From Fidelibacterota bacterium (GTDB lineage: Bacteria > Fidelibacterota > Marinisomatia > Marinisomatales > JABMOV01), in NCBI GenBank assembly GCA_013203145.1, contig JABMOV010000027.1:1-38131 (forward strand): 38,131 nt of DNA, written 5' to 3'. A model generated the notes under the pieces. The model was not told where the DNA came from and made no database searches. It saw nothing but the letters and a program-made list of their open reading frames with translations. Positions 8,250-17,500 of this stretch are shown in pieces (position 1 is the stretch's first letter; each line of letters begins with the position of its first letter). The translations under genes and the position numbers were made by a program.

Positions 8250-8530
8250 TATTTTACCACTACCGTTTTAATATTTACAAATTCACGAATGCCCAATGCT
8301 GATAATTCCCTGCCATAACCCGACTCTTTTACGCCACCAAAAGGTAATCGCGGGTCTGATTTTACAAAATCATTTACAAATACGCACCCTGCTTCTAACT
8401 GGTGCGCTGCAAGATGATTTCCTTTTGCAATGTCGGATGTGAATATTGCCCCGCCCAACCCAAATCGCGATTGATTGGCTAATTGTATCTCTTCAGTGGC
8501 AGGATTTACCGATCTGAGAAAATCTGACAC
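8249..8530 (-). pseudogene. Internally deleted aldehyde dehydrogenase (succinate-semialdehyde dehydrogenase-like) remnant, 93 codons
   Basis: About 80 codons are a typical SSADH-type C-terminus: LANQSRFGLGGAIFTSD, then LEAGCVFVNDFVKSD and LPFGGVKESGYGREL, ending FVNIKTVVVK. The start region SVNPATEE resembles the first residues of the same family. The remnant therefore looks like a gene whose middle, including the NAD-binding fold and the catalytic Glu and Cys, was lost in frame. The alternative is that SVNPATEE is a chance continuation of the C-terminal domain, making this a simple 3' fragment. The putative GTG start directly follows the TAG of the upstream peptidase in the same frame. A functional enzyme is impossible at this length (family about 455 aa). 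Confidence 0.8.
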
Positions 8531-10666
8531 CTATTTATTCAAGCCCAGTTTATCGATGATAAATGCATAATTAAATGCCACTTCTTTTAAATAATCGTAA
8601 CGACCGGAAGCTCCGCCATGACCGGCTCCCATATTTGTTTTCAGCAAGAGGTCATTATTATCGGTTTTCAACACACGGAGTTTTGCCGTCCATTTTGCCG
8701 GCTCCCAATATTGAACCCGCGGATCATTGAGCCCAGCGGTAATGAGAATATGATTATAATCCTTGGCTTCAACATTGTCGTATGGCGAATAGGATTTGAT
8801 ATAATTGTAATATTCCAAATCCTTTGGATTGCCCCATTCATCGAATTCAATTACGGTGAGTGGAATCGTTTCATCCCACATCGTATTTACAACATCCACA
8901 AATGGAACTTGTGCAACTGCCACTTTGAAAATCTCAGGTCGCATATTTAATACGGCACCCATCAATAAACCGCCAGCACTTCCACCGCTCGTAGCCAATA
9001 ATTCAGGATTCGTATATTTTTCGTCCACAAGAAAATCTGCACAGGCAATGAAATCGGAAAATGTATTTTTCTTATTAAGCATTTTGCCATCTTCATACCA
9101 TGGGCGACCTAAATAACCGCCGCCACGTGGATGCGCCAAAACATAGATAAATCCACGATCTAATAAGCTTAGTCTGGAATAACTAAAGTAAGCGTCCATT
9201 GATGAACCATAGGACCCATATCCATATAAGTATAATGGGTTTTCGCCATTCTTTTCGATTCCTTTTTTATGCACAACAGACATAGGAATCTTTTTTCCAT
9301 CTTCGGCTGTAGCCCATAAACGATAAGTTTCGTACTGTGACTTATCATAGCCACCAAGAACTTCATCCTGTTTCTTCAATTCACGATTGTGACTATCCAT
9401 ATCGTAGTCATACACTGTTTTTGGTGTAATCATAGATGCATACGTATAACGTAATACGGATGTATTAAAATCAGGATTTGAATTACCCCAAAGAGCATAA
9501 GCTAATTCATCAAATGTGACATAATGTTCTTCACCAGATTCCAAGGATTGAATTCGGAGATTATCAAGTCCATTTGTTTTTTCATAAACTACTAAATGAT
9601 TTTTGAATGCATTTACACCATCTAGCTTTGTTTCTAACCGATGATCAATGACTGTTGACCAGTTTTCTTTCCCAATCGAATTGACAGATGTCTTCATTAA
9701 CTTAAAATTGATAGCATCTTCATTGGTCAGGATATAAAAGGTATCAGAATGATGAATAACATCATATTCTACTCCATCGGATCTTTCAGCAAATAATGTA
9801 AAAGCTCCCCCAGGAGAATTGGCATCGAGATAATGGAATTCGGATGTATTGTTATTACCAAGTTGTATAAAAACATACTGGTTGCTTTTTGATTTGGATA
9901 AACCAACAAAGTATGAATCATCTGGCTCGTGGAATACTAAACCATCTTGGTCCATAACTCCTAAAACGTGTCGCCAGATTTTATCAGGTCGATGGGCATC
10001 GTCCAAAGTGTTGTAGAATACAGTTTTGTTGTCGTTGCCCCATTCCATGGAATAATAAATACCCTCAATTTCATCAGGGAGCATTTCTCCTGTTGTTAAA
10101 TCTTTGAATTTCAAAATATAGTTTTCACTTCCATTGTCATCCACAGCAAACGCCAGCAAATTATGATCAGGCGAAACTTCAAAAACACCAATGCGGAAAT
10201 ATTCTTTCCCTTCAGCTAAAACATTTTCATCCAGGATAATTTCTTCATCGGCATCCAGACTGCCTTTTTTCCTACAATTGATATCATACTGTTTACCTTC
10301 TTCTGTGCGGGAATAGTAGTAATAATCATCAACTTTCACAGGAACCGATAAATCTGTCTCTTTGATCCTACTTTTCATTTCCCGATAGAGGGTTTCTTGT
10401 AAATCTTTCGTGTGTTCGGTCATGGTTTCTGTATAAGCATTTTCTGCTTCCAGATAATCAATGACCTCTTTGTTGTCACGATCACGAAGCCAGAAATAAT
10501 TATCGATTCTTGGATCATTATGTACCGTTACATCCTTTGGGATTATTTTTGCAACAGGTGGTGTTGGTGCCATAGGTATTTTTTCCGTTATTTGACTTGG
10601 TTGTTGAGTGCAGGATGCAATAATAAAAACCATCCCTGCTAAGATTAGTGTTTTGCTAATATTCAT
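8531..10666 (-). CDS. ptrB: Exported prolyl oligopeptidase / oligopeptidase B family S9A peptidase, lipoprotein (711 aa)
   Basis: It is a serine peptidase that cleaves short peptides after basic residues (oligopeptidase B) or proline (relatives). An N-terminal beta-propeller domain (about 40-440) precedes an alpha/beta hydrolase domain. The nucleophile motif GGSAGG is at about 560, Asp in GLNDPRVQYW at about 647, and His in GAGHGG at about 682. The phrase YFWLRDRDN near 58 and the ending FIIDKLGL are typical of oligopeptidase B. Unlike the usual cytoplasmic enzyme it has a lipoprotein signal (MVFIIASC, Cys at about 19), so it is probably anchored in the envelope. It starts 12 bases after the stop of the other S9 peptidase gene; the two form an operon for peptide scavenging. 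The precise specificity is uncertain. Confidence 0.9.
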   Translation of the reverse strand: MNISKTLILAGMVFIIASCTQQPSQITEKIPMAPTPPVAKIIPKDVTVHNDPRIDNYFWLRDRDNKEVIDYLEAENAYTETMTEHTKDLQETLYREMKSRIKETDLSVPVKVDDYYYYSRTEEGKQYDINCRKKGSLDADEEIILDENVLAEGKEYFRIGVFEVSPDHNLLAFAVDDNGSENYILKFKDLTTGEMLPDEIEGIYYSMEWGNDNKTVFYNTLDDAHRPDKIWRHVLGVMDQDGLVFHEPDDSYFVGLSKSKSNQYVFIQLGNNNTSEFHYLDANSPGGAFTLFAERSDGVEYDVIHHSDTFYILTNEDAINFKLMKTSVNSIGKENWSTVIDHRLETKLDGVNAFKNHLVVYEKTNGLDNLRIQSLESGEEHYVTFDELAYALWGNSNPDFNTSVLRYTYASMITPKTVYDYDMDSHNRELKKQDEVLGGYDKSQYETYRLWATAEDGKKIPMSVVHKKGIEKNGENPLYLYGYGSYGSSMDAYFSYSRLSLLDRGFIYVLAHPRGGGYLGRPWYEDGKMLNKKNTFSDFIACADFLVDEKYTNPELLATSGGSAGGLLMGAVLNMRPEIFKVAVAQVPFVDVVNTMWDETIPLTVIEFDEWGNPKDLEYYNYIKSYSPYDNVEAKDYNHILITAGLNDPRVQYWEPAKWTAKLRVLKTDNNDLLLKTNMGAGHGGASGRYDYLKEVAFNYAFIIDKLGLNK

Positions 10667-10678
10667 GATTAATCTTTC

Positions 10679-12589
10679 TTATTTAAGCAGGAATTCTTCC
10701 CAAAATAGGCTCACTGCATTTTGATAATATGTCCTATTAAATTGTTTCCGAAAACCATGACCTTCATCCATAGCAACCATGTACCAGACGTCGCCACCGT
10801 TCTTACGAATGACATCGCGCATCTGCTCTGCTTCTGTTACAGGAACCCGGGGATCATTAAAACCTTGGATAATGAATATGGGCTTTGTGATTTTTCGTGC
10901 ATTGTTATTAGGTGATATCTTTTCCAAATGCGCATTCATTTCAGGATCACGTTCGTCACCATATTCTGCGCGGCGTAAATCACGACGATATTCTTTGGTG
11001 TTTTTGAGGAAAGACACAAAATTAGAAATCCCAACAACATCAACGGCTGCTCTGAGACGGTTATTATAATGTGTCATACAGGCTAAAACCATATATCCGC
11101 CATACGATCCACCATAAACTGCCATGCGGTCACTATCCAAATCAGGTTGATCATCTACCCAATTAAGGAAATACTCGATATCTTTCACAGAATCTTCTCT
11201 TTTAAATCCATTATCCAATTTCAGATAGCTTTTTCCATATCCATTGGATCCCCGCACATTGGTAGCTAATACAGCCAAACCAAGCTCATTTACCCAATAC
11301 TGAAATGTGGATGAAAAATATGGATTATACTGGCTTTCAGGTCCGCCATGGATATACACAACCACTGGATGTGGTCCTTCACCCTTTGGTTTGAAAATAA
11401 ACCCGGGTACTTCTAAACCATCGAACGATGTCACATGGATTAATTCTGGTATTACAAATTGATCCGTATCCAAACCACCTACTTCACTTTTTGTCCAACG
11501 AGTGAGTTTTTTATCACGAATATTTAATACATAAATATCGCCTGGTGTTTGAGGTGTATTCATGGTAAATGTTAATCGTTTGTTGTCGGGATGAAAACGT
11601 AATCCACCTATTCGACCCATAGGTAAAACGGGGATTTTTAGTTCTTTATTATTCTTTGTAAGAATGAGATGCAATTTTGAAATTCCATCTTCATTGGATA
11701 CATACGTCAAATATTGTCCATTGTCAGACAACGTAAATCCCCCAACATTCCAGGGAATATGTTCAGTAAGTAGTTTTGCTTCCCCGGTAGACAAATCCTG
11801 ATATCGCAAATGACTAAACTCAGTGTTTTCGTCTGATGTATAATATATTCCCTTACCATCCTTGCTGAATTTTGCTGATCCGTACGATATTGGTTCATCT
11901 TTAGGATTGAATTGAGTCATTTCTTTCGTTTCCACATCGATAATCCAAATATATGATTCAGTTATGGAAATATATTTTTCTACTAATAACTTTTTATCAT
12001 CGGCTGACCAGTTCAAAGGAACCCAATAACCATCTTTATCAAAAAGCTGCACAGGTTCAGCTCCATCAATGGTACTCACAAACACATTCATGTCTTTACC
12101 ATTAGTCATATTTGATGTATAGGCAAATTTTGAACCATCATTAGACCATGGACCACGACCATTGCGTGATTCACCGTCGGTGAGCATGGTATGTTGACCT
12201 GTATTCAGGTCAAACCAGAATATTTGATAATATTCACTTCCGCCAATATCTTTAGAAAAAATGAAACCCCGTTTTGTTGGATCAGGGCAAAAGCTTCCTC
12301 CACCAACTGGTTCGTTATAAAATGTAATTTGTTGACGAGCTCCTAATGGTTCTTCAATATAATGAAGCTGATTTGTTTCTGCAAAACGTGTGGATATGAG
12401 CATTCCTGATCCAGCGGGATCCCATGATGAAAATGATGCTGAGCGTACATTTTGATATTGTCGTGTACGTTCTTTGATTTCATCTGGAATGTCAGGGACA
12501 TCCTGCATGATGAGATTACCCACTTTTGTTTCTGTCTGGGCAAAAAGAATAGAAACAATTATAAGAGGAAGAATTCGGAATTTCATCAT
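10679..12589 (-). CDS. Secreted S9 family peptidase with WD40/TolB-like propeller (636 aa)
   Basis: It is a dipeptidyl- or acylaminoacyl-peptidase-type exopeptidase of family S9. The signal peptide is MMKFRILPLIIVSILFAQ. Propeller repeats follow at about 50-370 with TolB-like phrases (SNDGSKFAYTSN, SKDGKGIYYTSDE, HPDNKRLTFT). The catalytic domain shows the oxyanion region HGGPESQYNP, the nucleophile GGSYGGYM at about 493, Asp in GFNDPRVP at about 578 and His in DEGHGF at about 610. The triad is complete. It is first of the S9 operon, and its stop lies 12 bases before the next start. Family membership is firm; substrate preference is not readable. Confidence 0.93.
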   Translation of the reverse strand: MMKFRILPLIIVSILFAQTETKVGNLIMQDVPDIPDEIKERTRQYQNVRSASFSSWDPAGSGMLISTRFAETNQLHYIEEPLGARQQITFYNEPVGGGSFCPDPTKRGFIFSKDIGGSEYYQIFWFDLNTGQHTMLTDGESRNGRGPWSNDGSKFAYTSNMTNGKDMNVFVSTIDGAEPVQLFDKDGYWVPLNWSADDKKLLVEKYISITESYIWIIDVETKEMTQFNPKDEPISYGSAKFSKDGKGIYYTSDENTEFSHLRYQDLSTGEAKLLTEHIPWNVGGFTLSDNGQYLTYVSNEDGISKLHLILTKNNKELKIPVLPMGRIGGLRFHPDNKRLTFTMNTPQTPGDIYVLNIRDKKLTRWTKSEVGGLDTDQFVIPELIHVTSFDGLEVPGFIFKPKGEGPHPVVVYIHGGPESQYNPYFSSTFQYWVNELGLAVLATNVRGSNGYGKSYLKLDNGFKREDSVKDIEYFLNWVDDQPDLDSDRMAVYGGSYGGYMVLACMTHYNNRLRAAVDVVGISNFVSFLKNTKEYRRDLRRAEYGDERDPEMNAHLEKISPNNNARKITKPIFIIQGFNDPRVPVTEAEQMRDVIRKNGGDVWYMVAMDEGHGFRKQFNRTYYQNAVSLFWEEFLLK

Positions 12590-12731
12590 TTCTCCTGTGT
12601 GTTAAAATGTGAAAAGAAGAAGAGAATTTAATGAGTGTGAGTTAATAGATGTTAGACGTTTTATGTGTCAATACTTGGCATTACAAGAAGGAATTGGGTT
12701 CAGACGTAGTAATATCATTTTATCTACTCAC

Positions 12732-12902
12732 GAGATCACCACACCTTCGGTTCGTGATGACAGGAATTTGGTTTTTGTGATGAGATATGAAGTATCGACA
12801 AAGCAATCACTTGAAAATATGTTTGGTGAGATTGCTTCACTATGTTCGCAATGACAGGAATTTGGTCATTGCGAGGAGTCACAACGTGATGACGAAGCAA
12901 TC
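12732..12902. repeat. Imperfect tandem copy (about 96-bp period) of a dispersed inverted repeat
   Basis: This occupies the 332-base gap 12590-12921, which holds no convincing gene. Unit 1 starts at 12732 (GAGATCACCACACC) and unit 2 at 12828 (GAGATTGCTTCAC); both contain ATGACAGGAATTTGGT. Unit 2 is a dyad: GATTGCTTC (12830-12838) pairs with GAAGCAATC (12894-12902), and TCGCAATGAC (12846-12855) pairs with GTCATTGCGA (12865-12874). Degenerate repeats of this style (GCAATGAC...GAAGCAATC) are scattered through many bacterial genomes. Related sequence recurs at 20904-21132. An 81-codon plus-strand frame across it (12609-12854) is a by-product. Confidence 0.75.
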
Positions 12903-12921
12903 TACCCATCAAATAGAATAT

Positions 12922-13863
12922 TTATTCGTCAATTACTTCTTTAAATGAAAATGACGTTGTAAAACTTTCTGATACTTTTCCATCAATTTTCACATAAGGA
13001 TACACACTGAAATTGGCAACATCACTGGGAGCTCCATTGGGCAATCGAATGTCACGGCCAACGGATAACATTATTCTACGTTCGTCTAAATATCCGTAAT
13101 AATCGACTTTCTCAGGACTATCATCGGCTTTTATTATATCCAATGGAATCCATCCCTTTTCTTCGGTGTGGTATTCAGTCCAACAATGATAGTCAGATAT
13201 ATCACCTTCAGTTGTATCATCCATAGAAAAACCAATATTAAATCGTGCAGGCATTCCGTGGGTACGCGAAATCGCATTGAATAAGCTATGATAATCCGTG
13301 CAATTCCCTTTTGCGCTATCACTGGCATATATTGCGTCTCCAAGACCCCAACCTGCCTCAGATGTATCGTAATCCATATGATCTAATACATACCTGTATA
13401 AATTTCGACCAAATTGCTCACCTTCACCTGAAAGAGCACTACTAATACGCTCAAACCGTTCATCGCGTGGGACTAAATCCATTTCAGCAGTATATACTGC
13501 AAACATCTTCTCGTTGGTTTGGTCGTAGTAGGATTGTGTTTCCTTACGTGTAAATGTATACGAGATATCAACAGATTGCGGTGCCATCACTTGTCCATCT
13601 AAAACAATAAATGTATTTCTGTAAATGTCATCTTTTGCGATATACATATTTAATTCAGTATCAATGGACAAATTTGAAACTATTTGGTGTTGATTCGTTT
13701 GAGGTATAGGAATCCATGCCTTCAAATAGCCTGATTCAGTGAATTCTACATTATAATTAAATTCAAAAGTGGCTGATTTTGGCTCAATTATTTCTTGAGG
13801 CTGGTGCGAACAACCCCACAACAAGAAAATTAGAAGTTTTAAGGCATAAGGTTTAAGGTTCAA
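12922..13863 (-). CDS. Transglutaminase-like domain lipoprotein (313 aa)
   Basis: The N-terminus ends in a lipobox (FLLWGC, Cys at about 18), so the protein is membrane-anchored outside the cytoplasm. Residues about 30-130 form an N-terminal beta domain seen in bacterial transglutaminase-like proteins. The papain-like core follows: Cys in KGNCTDYHSLF at about 188, His in DYHCWTEYH at about 226 and Asp in WIPLDI at about 242, a complete triad. Family members act as peptidases or amide-forming enzymes; the reaction here is unknown. It is the last gene in the direction of the metal-efflux genes, after an 86-base gap. Whether it belongs to that operon is uncertain. Confidence 0.88.
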   Translation of the reverse strand: MNLKPYALKLLIFLLWGCSHQPQEIIEPKSATFEFNYNVEFTESGYLKAWIPIPQTNQHQIVSNLSIDTELNMYIAKDDIYRNTFIVLDGQVMAPQSVDISYTFTRKETQSYYDQTNEKMFAVYTAEMDLVPRDERFERISSALSGEGEQFGRNLYRYVLDHMDYDTSEAGWGLGDAIYASDSAKGNCTDYHSLFNAISRTHGMPARFNIGFSMDDTTEGDISDYHCWTEYHTEEKGWIPLDIIKADDSPEKVDYYGYLDERRIMLSVGRDIRLPNGAPSDVANFSVYPYVKIDGKVSESFTTSFSFKEVIDE

Positions 13864-13949
13864 TTACACGTCCATTAGTATTTACTAAAATTACCATATC
13901 TGGTCCTTTATGACGTACCACTTAAAACTTCTAATTTTAATCCTGAACT

Positions 13950-14309
13950 TTAGCTTTTAGCTAATCGCATTGGTTTAAGCTTCATTCCACAATCATCACA
14001 TGTTCCAGCTTCTTCTTTACGAACATGGCCATGAGGTTCCATTGGGCATCCCCAGTATTCCATTTTTTCTTCAGATGTGATAACGGCTTTCACCATGTCC
14101 ATATTACATTCTGTACATTTTCCTGCTTCACGTGAGTGTATATGTTTGTGAGATTCCATGGGACATGTATAATAAATGACCTTTTCTTCCTGCGATACCA
14201 TGGCATTCATTTTAGTGTTCTTATCCATAGCATGATCGTGCTCAGCTTTTTTCCCACATCCAATTAGAACCAGTAAACCAACCGATAATATTATGATTGT
14301 TTGTTTCAT
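13950..14309 (-). CDS. Lipoprotein with two heavy-metal-binding (HMBD) modules (119 aa)
   Basis: A lipoprotein signal (LLVLIGC, Cys at about 18) precedes a His/Asp/Met-rich linker (EHDHAMDKN). Two HMBD-type repeats follow: YTCPMESHKHIHSREAGKC with TECNMDM at about 47-76, and YWGCPMEPHGHVRKEEAGTC with DDCGMKL at about 84-112. Each has the CPM and CxxCxM ligands of the module found in CusB and CopA-type proteins. It probably binds Cu or another soft metal in the periplasm and passes it to the efflux pump, or sequesters it. AAGGAG stands about 8 bases before the ATG at 14309. It follows the GDT1-like gene by 23 bases, in the same operon as the pump. Confidence 0.9.
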   Translation of the reverse strand: MKQTIIILSVGLLVLIGCGKKAEHDHAMDKNTKMNAMVSQEEKVIYYTCPMESHKHIHSREAGKCTECNMDMVKAVITSEEKMEYWGCPMEPHGHVRKEEAGTCDDCGMKLKPMRLAKS

Positions 14310-14332
14310 GTTTCGTTCTCCTTTTGTCGAAA

Positions 14333-14599
14333 TTAAAGTTTTCCAAAATACATTAATATCCCAATGACGACAAAAGCTACAGCTGCAACCTTTTCAATTA
14401 TCACTGGATTAATATGTTGATGAAGTAAATCACCAAAAATGATTGCCAACCCGGTAAGAACAGCAAAGGCAATCATCGAACCTGTAAATAATCCCCAACC
14501 AGACAAACCTTTGCTTTTTAGCGCTAATACTGCCAGTTGTGTTTTATCACCTAATTCGGCGATAAATATTGTGCCAAAGGCTATCCAAATTGCTTTCAT
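14333..14599 (-). CDS. Half-size TMEM165/GDT1 (UPF0016) family membrane protein (88 aa)
   Basis: The family signature ELGDKTQ appears at about 15-21 (FIAELGDKTQLAVLAL), within the first of three membrane segments (about 3-25, 35-58, 67-86). Known members transport Mn2+ or Ca2+ against protons. Most carry two such repeats; this protein has one and would have to dimerise. The ATG at 14599 overlaps the stop of the cusA-like gene by 4 bases (ATGA), so its translation is tied to that of the pump. That context suggests metal-cation export together with the RND system, which is inference. Single-repeat members about 90 residues long do exist, so it need not be truncated. Confidence 0.88.
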   Translation of the reverse strand: MKAIWIAFGTIFIAELGDKTQLAVLALKSKGLSGWGLFTGSMIAFAVLTGLAIIFGDLLHQHINPVIIEKVAAVAFVVIGILMYFGKL

Positions 14600-17500
14600 G
14601 TGGTTTCCTTGTTTTTACCTAATTGAATTTCCTGTACCCAACAATAAACAATTGGTACAACAAATGTTGTTAAAATAACAAATACCATACCTCCAAAACT
14701 CGGGATCGCCATGGGAACCATGACATCCGAACCGCGCCCAGTTGATGTCAGAATCGGTATAAGAGCAAGGATGGTCGTTGCGGCAGTCATCATTGCCGGT
14801 CGTATTCTTCTGGAACCCGCTAAAATTGTTGTTTCGCGTATTGCAGCAATAGATTGTGGATTTTTCTTTCGAAAACTCTGATCCAAATAGGTACTGATGA
14901 TCACTCCATCATCAGTTGCAATACCAAATAGTGCCAAAAATCCGACCCACACGGCAATACTCAAATTCACAGGATGGATTTGAAATAATGATCGAAAGTC
15001 TACACTTCCCAAATGGACGTTTAAAAACCAGTCTTGTCCATATAACCACAACATGGTAAATCCGCCGGCCCATGCCACTGCAATCCCTGAAAAAACGATC
15101 AGTGTAGTAGAGACACGCCGAAATTGCATGTAAAGAATCATGAATATGACGATTAAGGATAATGGTAAAATGACTCGCAATTTCTTTGTGGCACGAATTT
15201 GATTTTCGTAAGAACCGGCAAATGTATAACTCACCCCAGCAGGGATTTGCCATTCACCAGAATCTAATTTATTCTGTAGATAGACTTGCGCCTGTTCTAC
15301 GACATCAACTTCCGCGAATCCTTTCTTTTTATCGAACAGGACATATCCAATGATAAAAGAGTCTTCACTTTTAATCATTTGCGGTCCGCGTACATAATGA
15401 ATCGATGCCAATTGAATTAATGGGATTTGCGCACCGTTATTCGCAGGAACCAGTACATCTTCAATTGATTCGATATTATCGCGTAATTCGCGCATATAAC
15501 GTACTCTAACGGGATATCGCTCTCGTCCTTCAACGGTATAGGTAATTGTTTTTCCACCTACGGCTACTTCAATAATATCCTGTACACGTTTTAGAGGAAT
15601 TCCATAACGAGCAATGGCTTTGCGATCAATTTCAATTTCAAGATAAGGTTTACCTACAATTCTATCGGCGAATACGGTAGCCGGTTCAATGGAATGAACT
15701 TCCTTTAAGTATTGTTCGAGTTCCATTCCTACCCGTTCAATAGTCTCTAAATCAGGACCTTTCACTTTAATCCCCATAGGAGCACGCATCCCACTTTGCA
15801 ACATGACAAGACGTGCAGAGATAGGTTGTAGTTTAGGCGCAGATGTCGTTCCAGGGATTTTCGCCACTTTCACAAGTTCATCCCAAATATCTTCGTTTGT
15901 GCGAATATGATCACGCCATTGACGGAAAGGTTTGCCATTTTTGTCAGGAATTAAGTCCCCATTCTCATCTCTCGGGTAAGAACCATCCTTCTTCTTTATA
16001 AATAACTGATGATTGCCATGCTCATCGACAATGTACTCCGATTTATAATTCACAATCGTTTCAATCATGGAAATTGGTGCAGGATCAAGCGGTGTATCCG
16101 CTCTTCCCAATTTTCCAACAACCGTTTCTACTTCAGGGACAGACATCAATGCCTTATCCAGCTTTTGAAGAACATCTGTTGCTTCTTCTATACCAGCATG
16201 AGGCATTGTTGTGGGCATATATAAAAATGAGCCTTCATCCAGCGGTGGCATAAATTCTTTACCCATACCCGGGAAAGTGTGAAATAGAGCACTGTAAACA
16301 GGATTATTTTTCATGAATTGCGGAAAATACAGTGTGAGATTGCCAAACCCTAACCATGCCGTAAATCCTATTATTGTTAGCATACCGGGGACGGCTAAAG
16401 CTTTTACTTTATGATCTAATCCCCAACGAAGTATTTTGGGATACACTTTAACAAACAGCATCATTAATCCCATTATTATTCCAATTAGAACAGCAACAAA
16501 TATGAGGTTAGTAAAGGAACTGTTATCGAAACCAAGCGGCATCCATACTGAAGATAAAATAATCATCACAATTGCGATTATGATATAATTCGACCAACCT
16601 GGAATTTTATTTTGTATTGCCACAGGTATCCGCTTCTTGAAATACGGATACACTCCATAAAGAATTACAATTAGCCCAATCCACCACTTCAATGTGATCA
16701 TGATAAATAATCCTGCGCCAATCATAAGAGCCCTAATTGCCATTTGCAGGTTTCGTGTGGTTTTCCAGTTTTTATAAAGGAGTTGCGCGAAAATCGGGAG
16801 CAATGTCAATGCCACGATTACCGATCCAATGAGAGCAAATGTCTTTGTGTATGCCAAAGGTCTAAAGAGTTTTCCCTCAGCGGCTTCCATGGCGAAAACA
16901 GGTAGAAAACTCACAATGGTTGTGGACACTGCCGTTACGACTGCCCCACCAACTTCTGCCGTTGCGCGCATGATCGTTTTTCGTATGTTTTTATCACCAT
17001 CTTTATCCAGATGCTTTAATATATTTTCCGATACAACAATCCCCATATCAACGATGGTCCCAATGGCTATGGCAATCCCTGATAATGCAACAATATTTGC
17101 ATCCACACCAAAAACGCGCATCCCAATGAATACGAGTAAAACTGTAAGGGGTAAGATTCCGGTAATGAGAAGCGAAGTCTTCAAATGCATCACCATGAGC
17201 ATGACCACAATGATAGTAACTAAAATTTCATCGCGTAGGGCGTGATTAAGCGTACCAAGTGTTTCTTGTATGAGTTCTGTACGATCATAAAATGGAACGA
17301 TGGTTACTTGAGACACTCGACCGTCAGCCAACGTTTTCTTAGGCAATCCGGGACTGGTTTCAGCAATTTTCTCTTTAATATGTTTTATGGTTGCCATTGG
17401 ATTGTCACCATATCGAACGACGGCCACTCCCCCAACCACTTCTGCACCAGCTTTGTCAAGAACTCCACGACGAAGCGCAGGCCCTAAGGATACGTGAGCC

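Noticed and set aside
12609..12854. Open frame of 81 codons on the plus strand
   Set aside because: It runs through the repeat array (ending EIASLCSQ, the usual translation of this repeat type), has no ribosome site and no protein-like features.
12732..12902. Possible CRISPR array
   Set aside because: Only two diverged units about 96 bases apart, no constant repeat/spacer alternation and no cas genes nearby.
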